18,043 nt of DNA from Gammaproteobacteria bacterium (GCA_003231795.1 QIJI01000451.1:1-18043); one strand, 5' to 3'. Shown: positions 6,448 through 14,023, counted from the stretch's first letter. Numbers and translations: made by a program. Notes: generated by a model from the letters alone, not told the origin.

Positions 6448-7778
6448 TAACCTGCGAGGCTTTCAAGCTCCCATTTCGGTTGCGTTACAAATCGAAGTTT
6501 TTCATATGCGCTCCTCAATGCACGGTAGGTTTGGTCGAAATCAGGTGCCTGCGCGAAAATAAAACCCAGATAACTGGCGCCTTCGGGCAATGGAATCAGT
6601 TCGTACCCCGGATTGATATGGATTTCGACATCCTTGATGAATTCGGTTTGCATTGCTGCGGTTAACCCTTCCACCCGTTTCAGAATTCCACTTTGCGTGA
6701 TTGGGATCATCAGAACTCCCGCGGATTCCTGCTGGTCGCCTGCCTGCGGGGGGATTCCGCACATTCCCCTTATTACCAGTTCCTCAAGCTTTTGTTGTAG
6801 CGAAAATTCTATTAGCTGTCCGCATTGCCCGCCGATCGTTCTTGCAGCCAGTTCGAGTAGCACCGGCCCCGAAGCCGACATTCGAGCTTCAGCATGCACC
6901 GGACCCTGAGTCAGTCCGTAGGCAACACAACATTTTGCGATTTCGTTAACAAGTTCATCTTGTTGTCCCTGATCGAGCCGGGTAGGGGTCAGGTAATAGG
7001 TTTCTTCAAAATAGGGACCCTGCATGGGTTCGGGTTTATCGAATATGGCCAATAGCTTGAACTCCTGATTAACCATAAACCCTTCGACCGCAAATTCGGC
7101 ACCGTCGATATAGGATTCAACCAACAGATGATCACGACTGAAACCCTGCAAATGTGAGGTTTCCAGAATATTGCTGATGCGTTTTCCGGCCTCGATGTAC
7201 TGCGCTTTGCAATTGGCCCGGATGACGCCGCGACTTGCCGATAATCCCAGTGGCTTGAGCACAACCGGAAAGTCAACAGACAGTTTGCCGGCAGCCACAT
7301 CGCTAATACTGACAACCTCGAAGTCAGGCGTATTACATTCACTTTGGCGCAGCGCTGCGCGACCCAGATCCTTGCGCTGGGTCAATTCAGTGGCAGTGGC
7401 GTTGTTTTGAGGTAGATCCAGGTGCTCCCCAAGGCGGCTACATAGGTTTACGCAACTATCATCGGTTGCGAGTACGCAGGCGATACTGCGCCCGGCAATA
7501 GCATCGACAATCGTATCAAATGCTTGCTCGGGTTCGGAAAAATCGACAGTTATGCCATTGGCTACCTGTGGCACTAACGAATGTTCGCTATTGGATACCA
7601 CCAGAATCGGCATGCCGAGAGCCTGGGCCGCGGATGTGTAAGCTGCGATCCGGTAACTGCCTGAAGGCGCGACTAAAAGAACAAAGCCTGGATCGGGACC
7701 AGGCTTTGTCTGTGTTGATGATTTGATTTTGCGGTTAACCGGGGTGATCAGCCGCTTCCACCATCGGCAGCTCCGCAT
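6447..7778 (-). CDS. ATP-grasp domain ligase (carboxylate-amine ligase type)
   Basis: A 443-aa protein of the ATP-grasp superfamily. After a basic 31-residue leader comes a nucleotide-fold strand with glycine loop (VLLVAPSGSYR, 33-43). The ATP-grasp domain follows: FPVVLKPLGLSASRGV (170-185, lysine K175), LLVESYIDGAEFAVEG (218-233), and the metal-binding region GPVHAEARM (292-300) with LLELAARTIGGQ (307-318). Such enzymes join a carboxylate to an amine through an acyl-phosphate; the substrates cannot be read here. The ATG at 7778 is the only canonical start before the first conserved strand. It lies 31 nt inside the Fe-S carrier gene, after a weak GGCGG. A terminator-like hairpin falls in codons 24-33. 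Confidence 0.82.
   Translation of the reverse strand: MRSCRWWKRLITPVNRKIKSSTQTKPGPDPGFVLLVAPSGSYRIAAYTSAAQALGMPILVVSNSEHSLVPQVANGITVDFSEPEQAFDTIVDAIAGRSIACVLATDDSCVNLCSRLGEHLDLPQNNATATELTQRKDLGRAALRQSECNTPDFEVVSISDVAAGKLSVDFPVVLKPLGLSASRGVIRANCKAQYIEAGKRISNILETSHLQGFSRDHLLVESYIDGAEFAVEGFMVNQEFKLLAIFDKPEPMQGPYFEETYYLTPTRLDQGQQDELVNEIAKCCVAYGLTQGPVHAEARMSASGPVLLELAARTIGGQCGQLIEFSLQQKLEELVIRGMCGIPPQAGDQQESAGVLMIPITQSGILKRVEGLTAAMQTEFIKDVEIHINPGYELIPLPEGASYLGFIFAQAPDFDQTYRALRSAYEKLRFVTQPKWELESLAG
7679..7711 (-). terminator. Strong terminator-like hairpin inside the ATP-grasp 5' coding region
   Basis: ACAAAGCCTGG (7681-7691) and CCAGGCTTTGT (7699-7709) form a perfect 11-bp stem with a 7-nt loop. 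Read on the minus strand, the core stem GCCTGG/CCAGGC is preceded by an A-rich stretch and followed by TTTGTTCTTTT. It stands 38 nt after the stop of the Fe-S carrier gene, a normal place for an intrinsic terminator. It also lies about 70-100 nt inside the next gene, so it may act as an attenuator for that gene. Confidence 0.65.
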
Positions 7779-8185
7779 CCGCCGCAGGTACCGGAGCCAC
7801 CGGTTTCAGCGAATACGTTGTTGAACACGAAACGTTCGCGTCCCACTTCCTGGACATAGTCGATCTGTGCGCCACGCAGGTAATTCAGCGCAACCACGTC
7901 GACCAGAACCTTGAAGCCGTCAAACTGCAAAATGGTGTCAAAATCGCCTTGGTCATCGGTAAAGGTCATTCCGTATGCGAGACCGCCGCATCCGCCGCCA
8001 CTAATGTAAATGCGAATTGCCGAGACATCCTCGTCGGTCTGGGAAATGATTTCCATCAGCTTGTCCTGTGCCGATTGCGTCACTTCGAGCTCATTCAAGG
8101 TCAGACTCGAGTCAAATACGGCCGCCGCATCCGCCGGCATCGTCCTGGCTTCCTGGGGGGGTGTATATATGCCTACATTTTCCAT
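7748..8185 (-). CDS. A-type Fe-S cluster carrier (IscA/ErpA/HesB family)
   Basis: A 145-aa A-type carrier that accepts and delivers Fe-S clusters to apoproteins in the cytoplasm. The HesB fold starts at about residue 34 (EVTQSAQDKL). The first cluster cysteine is C66 in SGGGCGGLAYGM. The C-terminal pair is C134 and C137 in GTCGGCGAADGGSG. IscA, SufA and ErpA normally end in CGCG-x-SF, so the C-x-x-C spacing and Gly-rich tail here are unusual. Residues 1-30 are an extra leader. Translation could also begin at the internal ATG at 8137 (AGGA upstream), giving 129 aa. The gene is divergent from glyA and overlaps the start of the ATP-grasp gene. I do not assign iscA or erpA. Confidence 0.88.
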   Translation of the reverse strand: MENVGIYTPPQEARTMPADAAAVFDSSLTLNELEVTQSAQDKLMEIISQTDEDVSAIRIYISGGGCGGLAYGMTFTDDQGDFDTILQFDGFKVLVDVVALNYLRGAQIDYVQEVGRERFVFNNVFAETGGSGTCGGCGAADGGSG

Positions 8186-8215
8186 GAGTATTTACCTGCA
8201 TTGTGGGTTCGTGGA

Positions 8216-8244
8216 AGTATACAATATGGGGCGACCCTAAGGGA
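8216..8244 (-). promoter_or_regulatory. Candidate promoter of the A-type Fe-S carrier gene
   Basis: On the minus strand TATACT (8216-8221) is a good -10 hexamer, 30 nt before the start codon. With 17-nt spacing the -35 hexamer is TCCCTT (8239-8244), a poor match, which suggests an activator-dependent promoter. The -35 falls in the first copy of a 13-bp tandem repeat. I looked for an IscR-type site and did not find a convincing one. Confidence 0.4.
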
Positions 8245-8264
8245 AATCAAGAAGGGAAATCAAG
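8239..8264. repeat. Perfect 13-bp tandem repeat
   Basis: AAGGGAAATCAAG occurs twice head to tail (8239-8251 and 8252-8264) in the divergent region between the Fe-S carrier gene and glyA. It covers the -35 of the candidate carrier promoter and the 20 nt upstream of it. Confidence 0.9.
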
Positions 8265-8342
8265 CTAAATGAGCATTGTTAATATGCCGTTATAAGCACT
8301 TAATTTGTCGAGATTTTTAGTGCTAGTTGCAGGACTTTTTTG

Positions 8343-8348
8343 TACTAT
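8343..8348 (+). promoter_or_regulatory. Possible -10 element of glyA
   Basis: TACTAT, followed by a GC-rich GCGCG, lies 29 nt before the glyA start; the ribosome site GAGG follows at about 8366-8369. No good -35 is visible at 16-18 nt. An inverted repeat, AGCACT (8295-8300) with AGTGCT (8319-8324), lies upstream and could be an operator half-site pair. Confidence 0.3.
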
Positions 8349-8377
8349 GCGCGTTCATTTTATCCGAGGTTAACGCA

Positions 8378-9637
8378 ATGTTTTCCAAATCAATGAATAT
8401 TGCCGATTTCGACCCTGAACTGTGGGCGTCGATGCAGGATGAAGTCGCGCGACAGGAAGCTCATATCGAACTGATTGCATCAGAAAACTACGCCAGCCCT
8501 CGGGTAATGCAGGCACAAGGTTCGGTGCTGACGAACAAGTATGCGGAAGGTTACCCTTCAAAACGCTATTATGGTGGTTGCGAACACGTTGATGTGGCCG
8601 AAGATCTGGCGATTCAGCGTGTCAAAAAGCTTTTCAACGCCGATTATGCCAATGTGCAACCGCATTCTGGCTCACAGGCCAATGCAGCGGTTTATTTCGC
8701 GCTGTGCAATGCGGGCGACACTATTTTAGGCATGAGCCTGTCTGATGGAGGTCACCTGACCCACGGTTCCAAGGTGAATTTCTCCGGCAAATTATTCAAT
8801 GCAGTGCAATATGGTCTGAATGTCGAATCCGGTGAAATTGATTACGACGACGTCGAAGCACTGGCACAGGAACACAAGCCGAAAATGATTATTGCCGGGT
8901 TTTCTGCCTATTCCCGCGTTATGGACTGGCAGCGGTTCCGTGATATTGCCGACTCGGTCGGTGCCTATCTGTTCGTCGACATGGCGCATGTTGCCGGTCT
9001 TGTTGCCGCCGGTGTTTACCCGAGTCCTGTTGCAATTGCCGACGTTTGTACCAGCACTACACACAAAACCCTGCGCGGTCCGCGCGGTGGAATCATTCTT
9101 GCCAAGGCTAACGAAGACATTGAAAAGAAATTGAATTCAATGGTATTTCCCGGCACTCAGGGTGGGCCGCTGATGCATGTTATTGCAGCCAAGGCGGTCG
9201 CTTTCAAGGAGGCCATGAGCGATGAGTTCGTCGAGTACCAGAAGCAGGTGGTCGTCAATGCCAACGCGATGGCAGAAGAATTCATCAAACGCGGGTTTGA
9301 TGTGGTTTCAGGCGGTACCGACAATCATCTGTTCCTGCTGTCGCTGATCAGTAAAGGCCTAACAGGCAAAGCCGCCGATGCCGCCTTAAGTCAGGCTCAT
9401 ATTACGGTTAACAAGAATTCGGTACCCAATGATCCACAGTCGCCGTTTGTCACGTCAGGTCTGCGCATCGGTTCACCCGCGATCACCACTCGTGGTTTCA
9501 ACCAACAGGAGTCGCGTGATCTGGCTAACTGGATTAGCGACATTCTTGATAACATGGGTAATGACGATGTGATTGAGGCAGTCAAAGCCAAGGTCGGCGA
9601 AATCTGTCAACGTTTGCCGGTTTATCGTAACGACTAG
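8378..9637 (+). CDS. glyA: Serine hydroxymethyltransferase
   Basis: A 419-aa PLP enzyme that interconverts serine plus tetrahydrofolate with glycine plus 5,10-methylene-THF, the main source of one-carbon units in the cytoplasm. Visible marks are ELIASENYAS (31-40), the EGYPSKRYYGGCEHVD segment (57-72), the HSGSQAN loop (96-102), and the PLP lysine K230 in TSTTHKTLRGPRGG. The E. coli enzyme has 417 aa. The ATG at 8378 is chosen over the one at 8327 because GAGG stands 8 nt upstream and the protein then begins MFSKSMNIADFD, like its relatives. It leads the run glyA-nrdR-ribD, with nrdR 9 nt downstream. Confidence 0.97.
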   Translation: MFSKSMNIADFDPELWASMQDEVARQEAHIELIASENYASPRVMQAQGSVLTNKYAEGYPSKRYYGGCEHVDVAEDLAIQRVKKLFNADYANVQPHSGSQANAAVYFALCNAGDTILGMSLSDGGHLTHGSKVNFSGKLFNAVQYGLNVESGEIDYDDVEALAQEHKPKMIIAGFSAYSRVMDWQRFRDIADSVGAYLFVDMAHVAGLVAAGVYPSPVAIADVCTSTTHKTLRGPRGGIILAKANEDIEKKLNSMVFPGTQGGPLMHVIAAKAVAFKEAMSDEFVEYQKQVVVNANAMAEEFIKRGFDVVSGGTDNHLFLLSLISKGLTGKAADAALSQAHITVNKNSVPNDPQSPFVTSGLRIGSPAITTRGFNQQESRDLANWISDILDNMGNDDVIEAVKAKVGEICQRLPVYRND

Positions 9638-9646
9638 TGCTCTGTC

Positions 9647-10150
9647 ATGAAATGTCCTTTCTGCGGTACGCCTGATACCCGCGTAGTCGATTCCCGACTC
9701 GCATCGGAGTCAGCTCAGGTACGCCGCAGAAGGGAGTGCGTGTCCTGCGAAACGCGCTTTACCACCTATGAATCACCGATGCTCAATATGCCGATGGTGA
9801 TTAAAAATGATGGCAGCCGCGACGCCTTTGATGAAGTCAGGTTGCGCAGCGGAATGATGCGGGCGCTGGAAAAGCGTCCGGTATCGGCCGAACAGATCGA
9901 AGATGCGATGAATCATATCAAACGTCAGTTGGTCGGCATCGAATCCCGAGAGATTTCTTCGCGCAAGATTGGCGCGATGGTCATGCACGAGTTACAACGG
10001 GTTGATCATGTCGCCTATATTCGGTTTGCGTCAGTTTACCTGAGCTTTGAAGACATCCAGGCGTTTGAAGAAGTGATTCAAACCCTGGCCTCCGAGCCCA
10101 CCCCAGAAATGCACCGCCGCCAGGTTCCGTTGATCGATGAGGAGGATTGA
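9647..10150 (+). CDS. nrdR: Transcriptional repressor NrdR
   Basis: A 167-aa repressor of ribonucleotide reductase genes. The N-terminal zinc ribbon is MKCPFCGTPDTRVVDSR with the second pair C31-x-x-C34 in ECVSCETRFTTYE. An ATP-cone domain follows (about 46-136), beginning at PMVIKNDGSRDAFD, through which it senses ATP/dATP. Length agrees with the family (149 aa in E. coli), with a slightly longer C-terminal tail. It sits between glyA and ribD, and its TGA shares one base with the ribD ATG (TGATG). Confidence 0.97.
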   Translation: MKCPFCGTPDTRVVDSRLASESAQVRRRRECVSCETRFTTYESPMLNMPMVIKNDGSRDAFDEVRLRSGMMRALEKRPVSAEQIEDAMNHIKRQLVGIESREISSRKIGAMVMHELQRVDHVAYIRFASVYLSFEDIQAFEEVIQTLASEPTPEMHRRQVPLIDEED

Positions 10151-11268
10151 TGCTCGGGTCCGATCAACTGTGGATGGCCGAGGCGCTACGTCAGGCGCGT
10201 AAGGGCCTGTATTCGACACCCCCCAATCCTGCGGTTGGTTGCGTTATCGTGGCGCAGAATAAAATGATTGCTTCGGGTTGGCATGAATTTACCGGAGGGC
10301 CTCATGCCGAGGTCAATGCTATCGGTTCGACTGATATTCCTGAAGCCGCCAATTTTTATGTCACGTTGGAGCCTTGTTCCCACCACGGTCGTACTCCGCC
10401 CTGCGTCGAAGCGGTGTTGGCGGCGAAACCCGCACGGGTGGTTGTAGCCATGCAGGATCCCAATCCGAAGGTGTCCGGGCGAGGTCTCGAATTGCTACGC
10501 GCGGCTGGAATTGAGGTTAAATGCGGCGTACTCGAAGCTGAGGCGCGATGGCTCAACCGGGGGTTTGTCAAGCGCATGGAGCAGGGCCTGCCTTTTGTGG
10601 GGATCAAAATGGCTTGCTCGCTCGACGGTGGAACCGCACTCAAAAATGGTTTCAGTCAGTGGATTACCGGTGATGCGGCACGGCGGGACGTGCAATTCCT
10701 GCGCGCACGCTCCTCGGCCATCCTCAGCAGCGCCCAAACGGTGCTGGATGATGATCCTTCGCTCAACTTAAGACTTGATATGACCGATCTCGAACAGAAT
10801 TGTGCGATTCGTCACCCGGTGCGGGTCATAGTGGACTCCCGCTTGAGGCTCAGCGGAAACGAGAAATTATTTTCAACCGCGGGCGAAATCTGGATTGTTA
10901 GCTTGAGTCAGGATGAAGACAAACTGGAGCAGTTGCGCGGGCTGGGCGCGACAGTCATACAGGCTGCATCGACTCCCCAGGGTCAGGTTAATCTCGAGGC
11001 GATGTTGCGTGATCTGGCCATGAGAGGCATAAACGAAATTCATAGCGAATGTGGTCAACATCTAGCGGGAGCACTGATAGATCAGTCGCTGGTCGATCAG
11101 ATTCAACTGTATCTGGCTCCGCATCTGTTGGGTAGTGCGGCTCGCGGGGTATTTGATCTGGGTGAGTTAAATTCAATGGAGCAGCGTAAAAACTGTAAAA
11201 TCAGGGATTTCCGGCAGTTTGGTGAAGATCTGCGCCTGACGCTGGAATTGGAAAGCGGGGGTTGCTGA
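10150..11268 (+). CDS. ribD: Bifunctional pyrimidine deaminase/reductase of riboflavin synthesis
   Basis: A 372-aa two-domain enzyme for the second and third steps of riboflavin synthesis: deamination of the GTP-derived pyrimidine, then NADPH-dependent reduction of its ribose. The deaminase zinc site is HAEVNAI with EPCSHHGRTPPC (about 50-90). The reductase domain begins near 150 (FVGIKMACSLDGGTA) and contains QWITG and VLDDDPSLNLR. Where relatives usually have AILTG this one has AILSS, a mild deviation. The ATG at 10150 follows a strong GGAGG (10141-10145); the TTG one codon earlier is less likely. It overlaps the nrdR stop and is followed with zero gap by ribE. Confidence 0.96.
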   Translation: MLGSDQLWMAEALRQARKGLYSTPPNPAVGCVIVAQNKMIASGWHEFTGGPHAEVNAIGSTDIPEAANFYVTLEPCSHHGRTPPCVEAVLAAKPARVVVAMQDPNPKVSGRGLELLRAAGIEVKCGVLEAEARWLNRGFVKRMEQGLPFVGIKMACSLDGGTALKNGFSQWITGDAARRDVQFLRARSSAILSSAQTVLDDDPSLNLRLDMTDLEQNCAIRHPVRVIVDSRLRLSGNEKLFSTAGEIWIVSLSQDEDKLEQLRGLGATVIQAASTPQGQVNLEAMLRDLAMRGINEIHSECGQHLAGALIDQSLVDQIQLYLAPHLLGSAARGVFDLGELNSMEQRKNCKIRDFRQFGEDLRLTLELESGGC

Positions 11269-11949
11269 ATGTTTACCGGTATTATTCAGGCGATCGGCAA
11301 GATTGAGGCCTGCGATGCCATTGGCGGCGATCTGAGATTGCGTATCCAATGTGCGGAATTTGAATTTGCCAAATCTGATATAGGCGACAGCATTGCCGTC
11401 AATGGCGTCTGTTTGACAGCGATCGAGTTAGTCGATGAAGTTTTTGTCGCCGATGTATCGATCGAGACCCTGAAAAAAACCAGCCTGGCTCATCTGAAAG
11501 CGGGTAGCCCGGTCAACCTGGAAAAGGCACTGACTTTGAATACGGCGTTGGGTGGACATCTGGTCAGTGGGCATGTCGATGGCGTCGCTCGCCTGCTTGA
11601 GATGGATGATGACGCCCGTTCGATTCGCTATCGTTTCGAGGTCGATGCGGGACTTCAGCATTACATTGCCGCGAAGGGATCGGTGACTCTCGACGGTACC
11701 AGTTTGACGGTTAATCATGTCGAGGCTAATTGCTTTGATGTTAATATTGTTCCACATACTCAGCAAAACACCCTGTTTCAGTATTATAAACCAGGCTCAA
11801 ACGTTAATATCGAAGTCGATATTATTGCGCGTTATCTGGAACGTTTAATCCAGGGCAGAGCACGCGAAGCGGAAGCCGAAGCTGATGTCAGCGCCAAAGA
11901 TCAGCAGTTTCTCGAAACCCTGATAAAATCAGGATTTACCATTCCTTAA
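11269..11949 (+). CDS. ribE: Riboflavin synthase alpha chain
   Basis: A 226-aa riboflavin synthase (called ribC in E. coli), which dismutates two 6,7-dimethyl-8-ribityllumazine to riboflavin. The two tandem barrel repeats are visible: the first begins MFTGIIQAIGKI and holds SIAVNGVCLTAI. The second begins GGHLVSGHVDGVARL and holds GSVTLDGTSLTVN. The N-terminal MFTGI, needed for trimer formation, is intact. The C-terminus has an acidic stretch (REAEAEADVSAKD) before SGFTIP. Its ATG follows the ribD TGA with no gap. Confidence 0.96.
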   Translation: MFTGIIQAIGKIEACDAIGGDLRLRIQCAEFEFAKSDIGDSIAVNGVCLTAIELVDEVFVADVSIETLKKTSLAHLKAGSPVNLEKALTLNTALGGHLVSGHVDGVARLLEMDDDARSIRYRFEVDAGLQHYIAAKGSVTLDGTSLTVNHVEANCFDVNIVPHTQQNTLFQYYKPGSNVNIEVDIIARYLERLIQGRAREAEAEADVSAKDQQFLETLIKSGFTIP

Positions 11950-11971
11950 TTGTTCGACCACGAGCTTCGAT

Positions 11972-13069
11972 ATGGATTTAAATTCGACCCAGGAAATTAT
12001 CGACGACATCAAGGCTGGCAAGATGGTCGTGATCATGGATGATGAGGATCGCGAAAACGAAGGCGATATTATCATGGCCGCCGAGGCGGTAACCCCGGGT
12101 CATATCAATTTCATGGCCAAGCATGCGCGCGGTTTGATTTGCCTGACTTTGTCCGAGCAGCGTTGCAAACAATTGCGCTTGCCGCTGATGGTTGGTGATA
12201 ACCGTGAGCAGATGGAAACCAATTTTACCGTTTCGATTGAGGCAGCCGAAGGTGTTACCACCGGAATCTCTGCGGCCGATCGAGCGACTACCATTCATGC
12301 AGCCGTAAAACCGGATGCCACTCCCGGTAGTATCGTGCAACCTGGGCATATTTTTCCGGTTATGGCGCGTAAAGGCGGAGTCCTGTTTCGTGCGGGCCAT
12401 ACCGAAGCAGGTTGTGATCTGGCGCGACTTGCAGGATTTGAGCCTGCCGCTGCGATTGTAGAAATTCTCAACGATGATGGTTCCATGGCGCGGCGCAAGG
12501 ACCTCGAAATATTTGCACGCAATCATGATTTAAAAATCGGCACCATCGAAGATTTAATTCGCTATCGTATCGAGAACGAGCACACGGTAGAACGCATTGT
12601 CGAGTCGAATTTCCCGACCGACTTTGGCGAGTTCAAACTTTATGCCTTCGAAGATAGTATTGCGCAGGAACTGCATATTGCGTTGGTCAAAGGGAAAATC
12701 GATGCGGATAAGCCAATTCTGGTACGGGTTCATGTACAAAACACCCTGAGTGACACGCTTGCTGGAACAACCGGTCGTGGGTGGCCATTGCGTGATGTGA
12801 TGAGCACCATCGACCAGGCCGGAGAAGGCGTGATCGTGTTTTTACGCCAGGCAGAGACACCGAAAGATATGGTGCAAAGAATCGAGTACATGATTCAGGG
12901 CCATGGCGACGATGATCATGGCGATGATCAACGCACTTATGGTATTGGCGCCCAGATACTGGCCGATCTTGGAGTACGCAAGATGCGTTTACTCAGCGCA
13001 CCGAAAATTTTTCATGGCCTCGCAGGATTCGGCCTTGAAGTTGTAGACTATTTTACCGATCAGGAATAA
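11972..13069 (+). CDS. ribBX: DHBP synthase fused to a degenerate GTP cyclohydrolase II domain (RibBX)
   Basis: A 365-aa fusion. Residues 1-205 are 3,4-dihydroxy-2-butanone-4-phosphate synthase, complete with DDEDRENEGD (23-32) and HTEAGCDLARLAGFEPAA (143-160). It makes the four-carbon unit used by lumazine synthase from ribulose 5-phosphate. Residues 214-365 have the GTP cyclohydrolase II fold, but VRVHVQNTLSDTLAG (251-265) replaces the zinc-binding cysteine segment, and the R-G-I-G loop is missing after FLRQAE. The YGIGAQILADLGVRKMRLLSAP segment (323-344) remains. This matches the proteobacterial RibBX variant, whose second half lacks cyclohydrolase activity. An imperfect tandem repeat encodes HGDDDHGDD at 311-319. 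ribH starts 4 nt downstream. Confidence 0.92.
   Translation: MDLNSTQEIIDDIKAGKMVVIMDDEDRENEGDIIMAAEAVTPGHINFMAKHARGLICLTLSEQRCKQLRLPLMVGDNREQMETNFTVSIEAAEGVTTGISAADRATTIHAAVKPDATPGSIVQPGHIFPVMARKGGVLFRAGHTEAGCDLARLAGFEPAAAIVEILNDDGSMARRKDLEIFARNHDLKIGTIEDLIRYRIENEHTVERIVESNFPTDFGEFKLYAFEDSIAQELHIALVKGKIDADKPILVRVHVQNTLSDTLAGTTGRGWPLRDVMSTIDQAGEGVIVFLRQAETPKDMVQRIEYMIQGHGDDDHGDDQRTYGIGAQILADLGVRKMRLLSAPKIFHGLAGFGLEVVDYFTDQE
12902..12928 (+). repeat. Short imperfect tandem repeat inside ribBX
   Basis: CATGGCGACGATGAT (12902-12916) is followed directly by CATGGCGATGAT (12917-12928). The pair encodes HGDDD-HGDD in the degenerate cyclohydrolase half. It looks like a small in-frame duplication with one codon gained or lost. 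Confidence 0.7.
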
Positions 13070-13073
13070 CGTC

Positions 13074-13547
13074 ATGGTGGATATTAAAAAAGTAGACGGT
13101 GACCTTACCGTCAGCAATGCAAAAATAGCGGTTGTAACAGGGCGCTTTAACGGTTTTATTGTTGAAAGCCTGTTAGCCGCTACGCTAGATACATTGCAGC
13201 GTGCCGGTATCACAAGCGGCGATATCACGGTTAGCCATGTGCCGGGCGCGCTCGAAATTCCGCTGGTGGTGCAAACCTTTGCCGCTTCCGGAAAATATGA
13301 CGCGGTGATTGCGCTGGGGGCGGTAATTCGCGGTTCAACCCCGCATTTCGATATTGTCGCCGGCGAAAGCGCCAGGGCACTGTCGTCGATTGCATTAGCG
13401 ACTTCGGTTCCGGTCATCAACGCAATTTTAACCACCGATACCATCGAGCAGGCAATCGAACGTGCCGGAACCAAGGCCGGCAACAAGGGCGCCGATGCAG
13501 CCATGAGTGCGATGGAAATGATCAGTTTGCTGCGCAAAATCAATTAA
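13074..13547 (+). CDS. ribH: 6,7-dimethyl-8-ribityllumazine synthase
   Basis: A 157-aa lumazine synthase, which condenses the pyrimidine from RibD with the four-carbon unit from RibBX and in most bacteria forms a 60-subunit shell. Family marks are VVTGRFNGFIVESLL, the HVPGALEIPL strand, the GAVIRGSTPHFD segment with the catalytic His, and the GTKAGNKGADAA helix. Length matches E. coli (156 aa). It begins 4 nt after ribBX. It ends with TAA, and the next gene, nusB, begins two codons later in the same reading frame. Confidence 0.97.
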   Translation: MVDIKKVDGDLTVSNAKIAVVTGRFNGFIVESLLAATLDTLQRAGITSGDITVSHVPGALEIPLVVQTFAASGKYDAVIALGAVIRGSTPHFDIVAGESARALSSIALATSVPVINAILTTDTIEQAIERAGTKAGNKGADAAMSAMEMISLLRKIN

Positions 13548-13550
13548 GTT

Positions 13551-13991
13551 GTGAAGGACAAGGCGCGATTTATTAAGAAACGCAAGCATGCCCGTGACAA
13601 GGCGATGCAGGCTTTATATCAATGGCAACTGTCGGGCGAAGAGCTTGACTGGATAAGAGACCATTATCTGCAGGAGCAGGGCATTGCTGCCGGCGACGAA
13701 GAATATTTCCTGGAATTGCTATATCAGATTCCGCCGCAGGTGGATAAGCTCGACGCATGTTATCGCAGGCACGTCGAGAAGTTTGAAGACCACATTGATC
13801 CGATCGAAACCAGCATTCTTCGTATCGCCACCTACGAATTACAAAACCATCTCGAAATTCCTTTCAAGGTAGTCATTAACGAGGCGATTAACCTGGCTAA
13901 AACATACGGCGCCGATGATAGCCACAAGTTTATTAATGGCGTTCTGGATCCGTTATGCGCAATCCTGCGCGAGCAAGAAGTGGCCAGGTAG
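13551..13991 (+). CDS. nusB: Transcription antitermination factor NusB
   Basis: A 146-aa all-helical RNA-binding protein that with NusE forms the boxA complex for rRNA antitermination. Family marks are the basic N-terminus leading to ARDKAMQALYQWQLSG (14-29), ILRIATYEL (91-99), VVINEAINLAKTYG (107-120) and HKFINGVLD (124-132). The start is GTG at 13551. No Shine-Dalgarno box is visible, but the preceding in-frame TAA (the ribH stop, 13545-13547) limits the choice, and the next in-frame ATG would remove the first helix. The two genes are probably coupled by re-initiation. Confidence 0.94.
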   Translation: MKDKARFIKKRKHARDKAMQALYQWQLSGEELDWIRDHYLQEQGIAAGDEEYFLELLYQIPPQVDKLDACYRRHVEKFEDHIDPIETSILRIATYELQNHLEIPFKVVINEAINLAKTYGADDSHKFINGVLDPLCAILREQEVAR

Positions 13992-14023
13992 TGCTAGTAC
14001 TCCTTCAATGACCGTTATTTGCA

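Noticed and set aside
8186..8377. IscR-type operator in front of the Fe-S carrier gene
   Set aside because: The CC and GG half-sites near the tandem repeat do not have the spacing expected for IscR type 1 or type 2 sites.
11269..11949. Long open frames opposite ribE and the other housekeeping genes
   Set aside because: They are frame shadows of well-recognised genes and have no family signatures or ribosome sites of their own.
9638..11971. FMN riboswitch ahead of or within the riboflavin genes
   Set aside because: The genes abut or overlap (gaps of 0-22 nt), leaving no room for an RFN element, and none of its conserved segments is seen.
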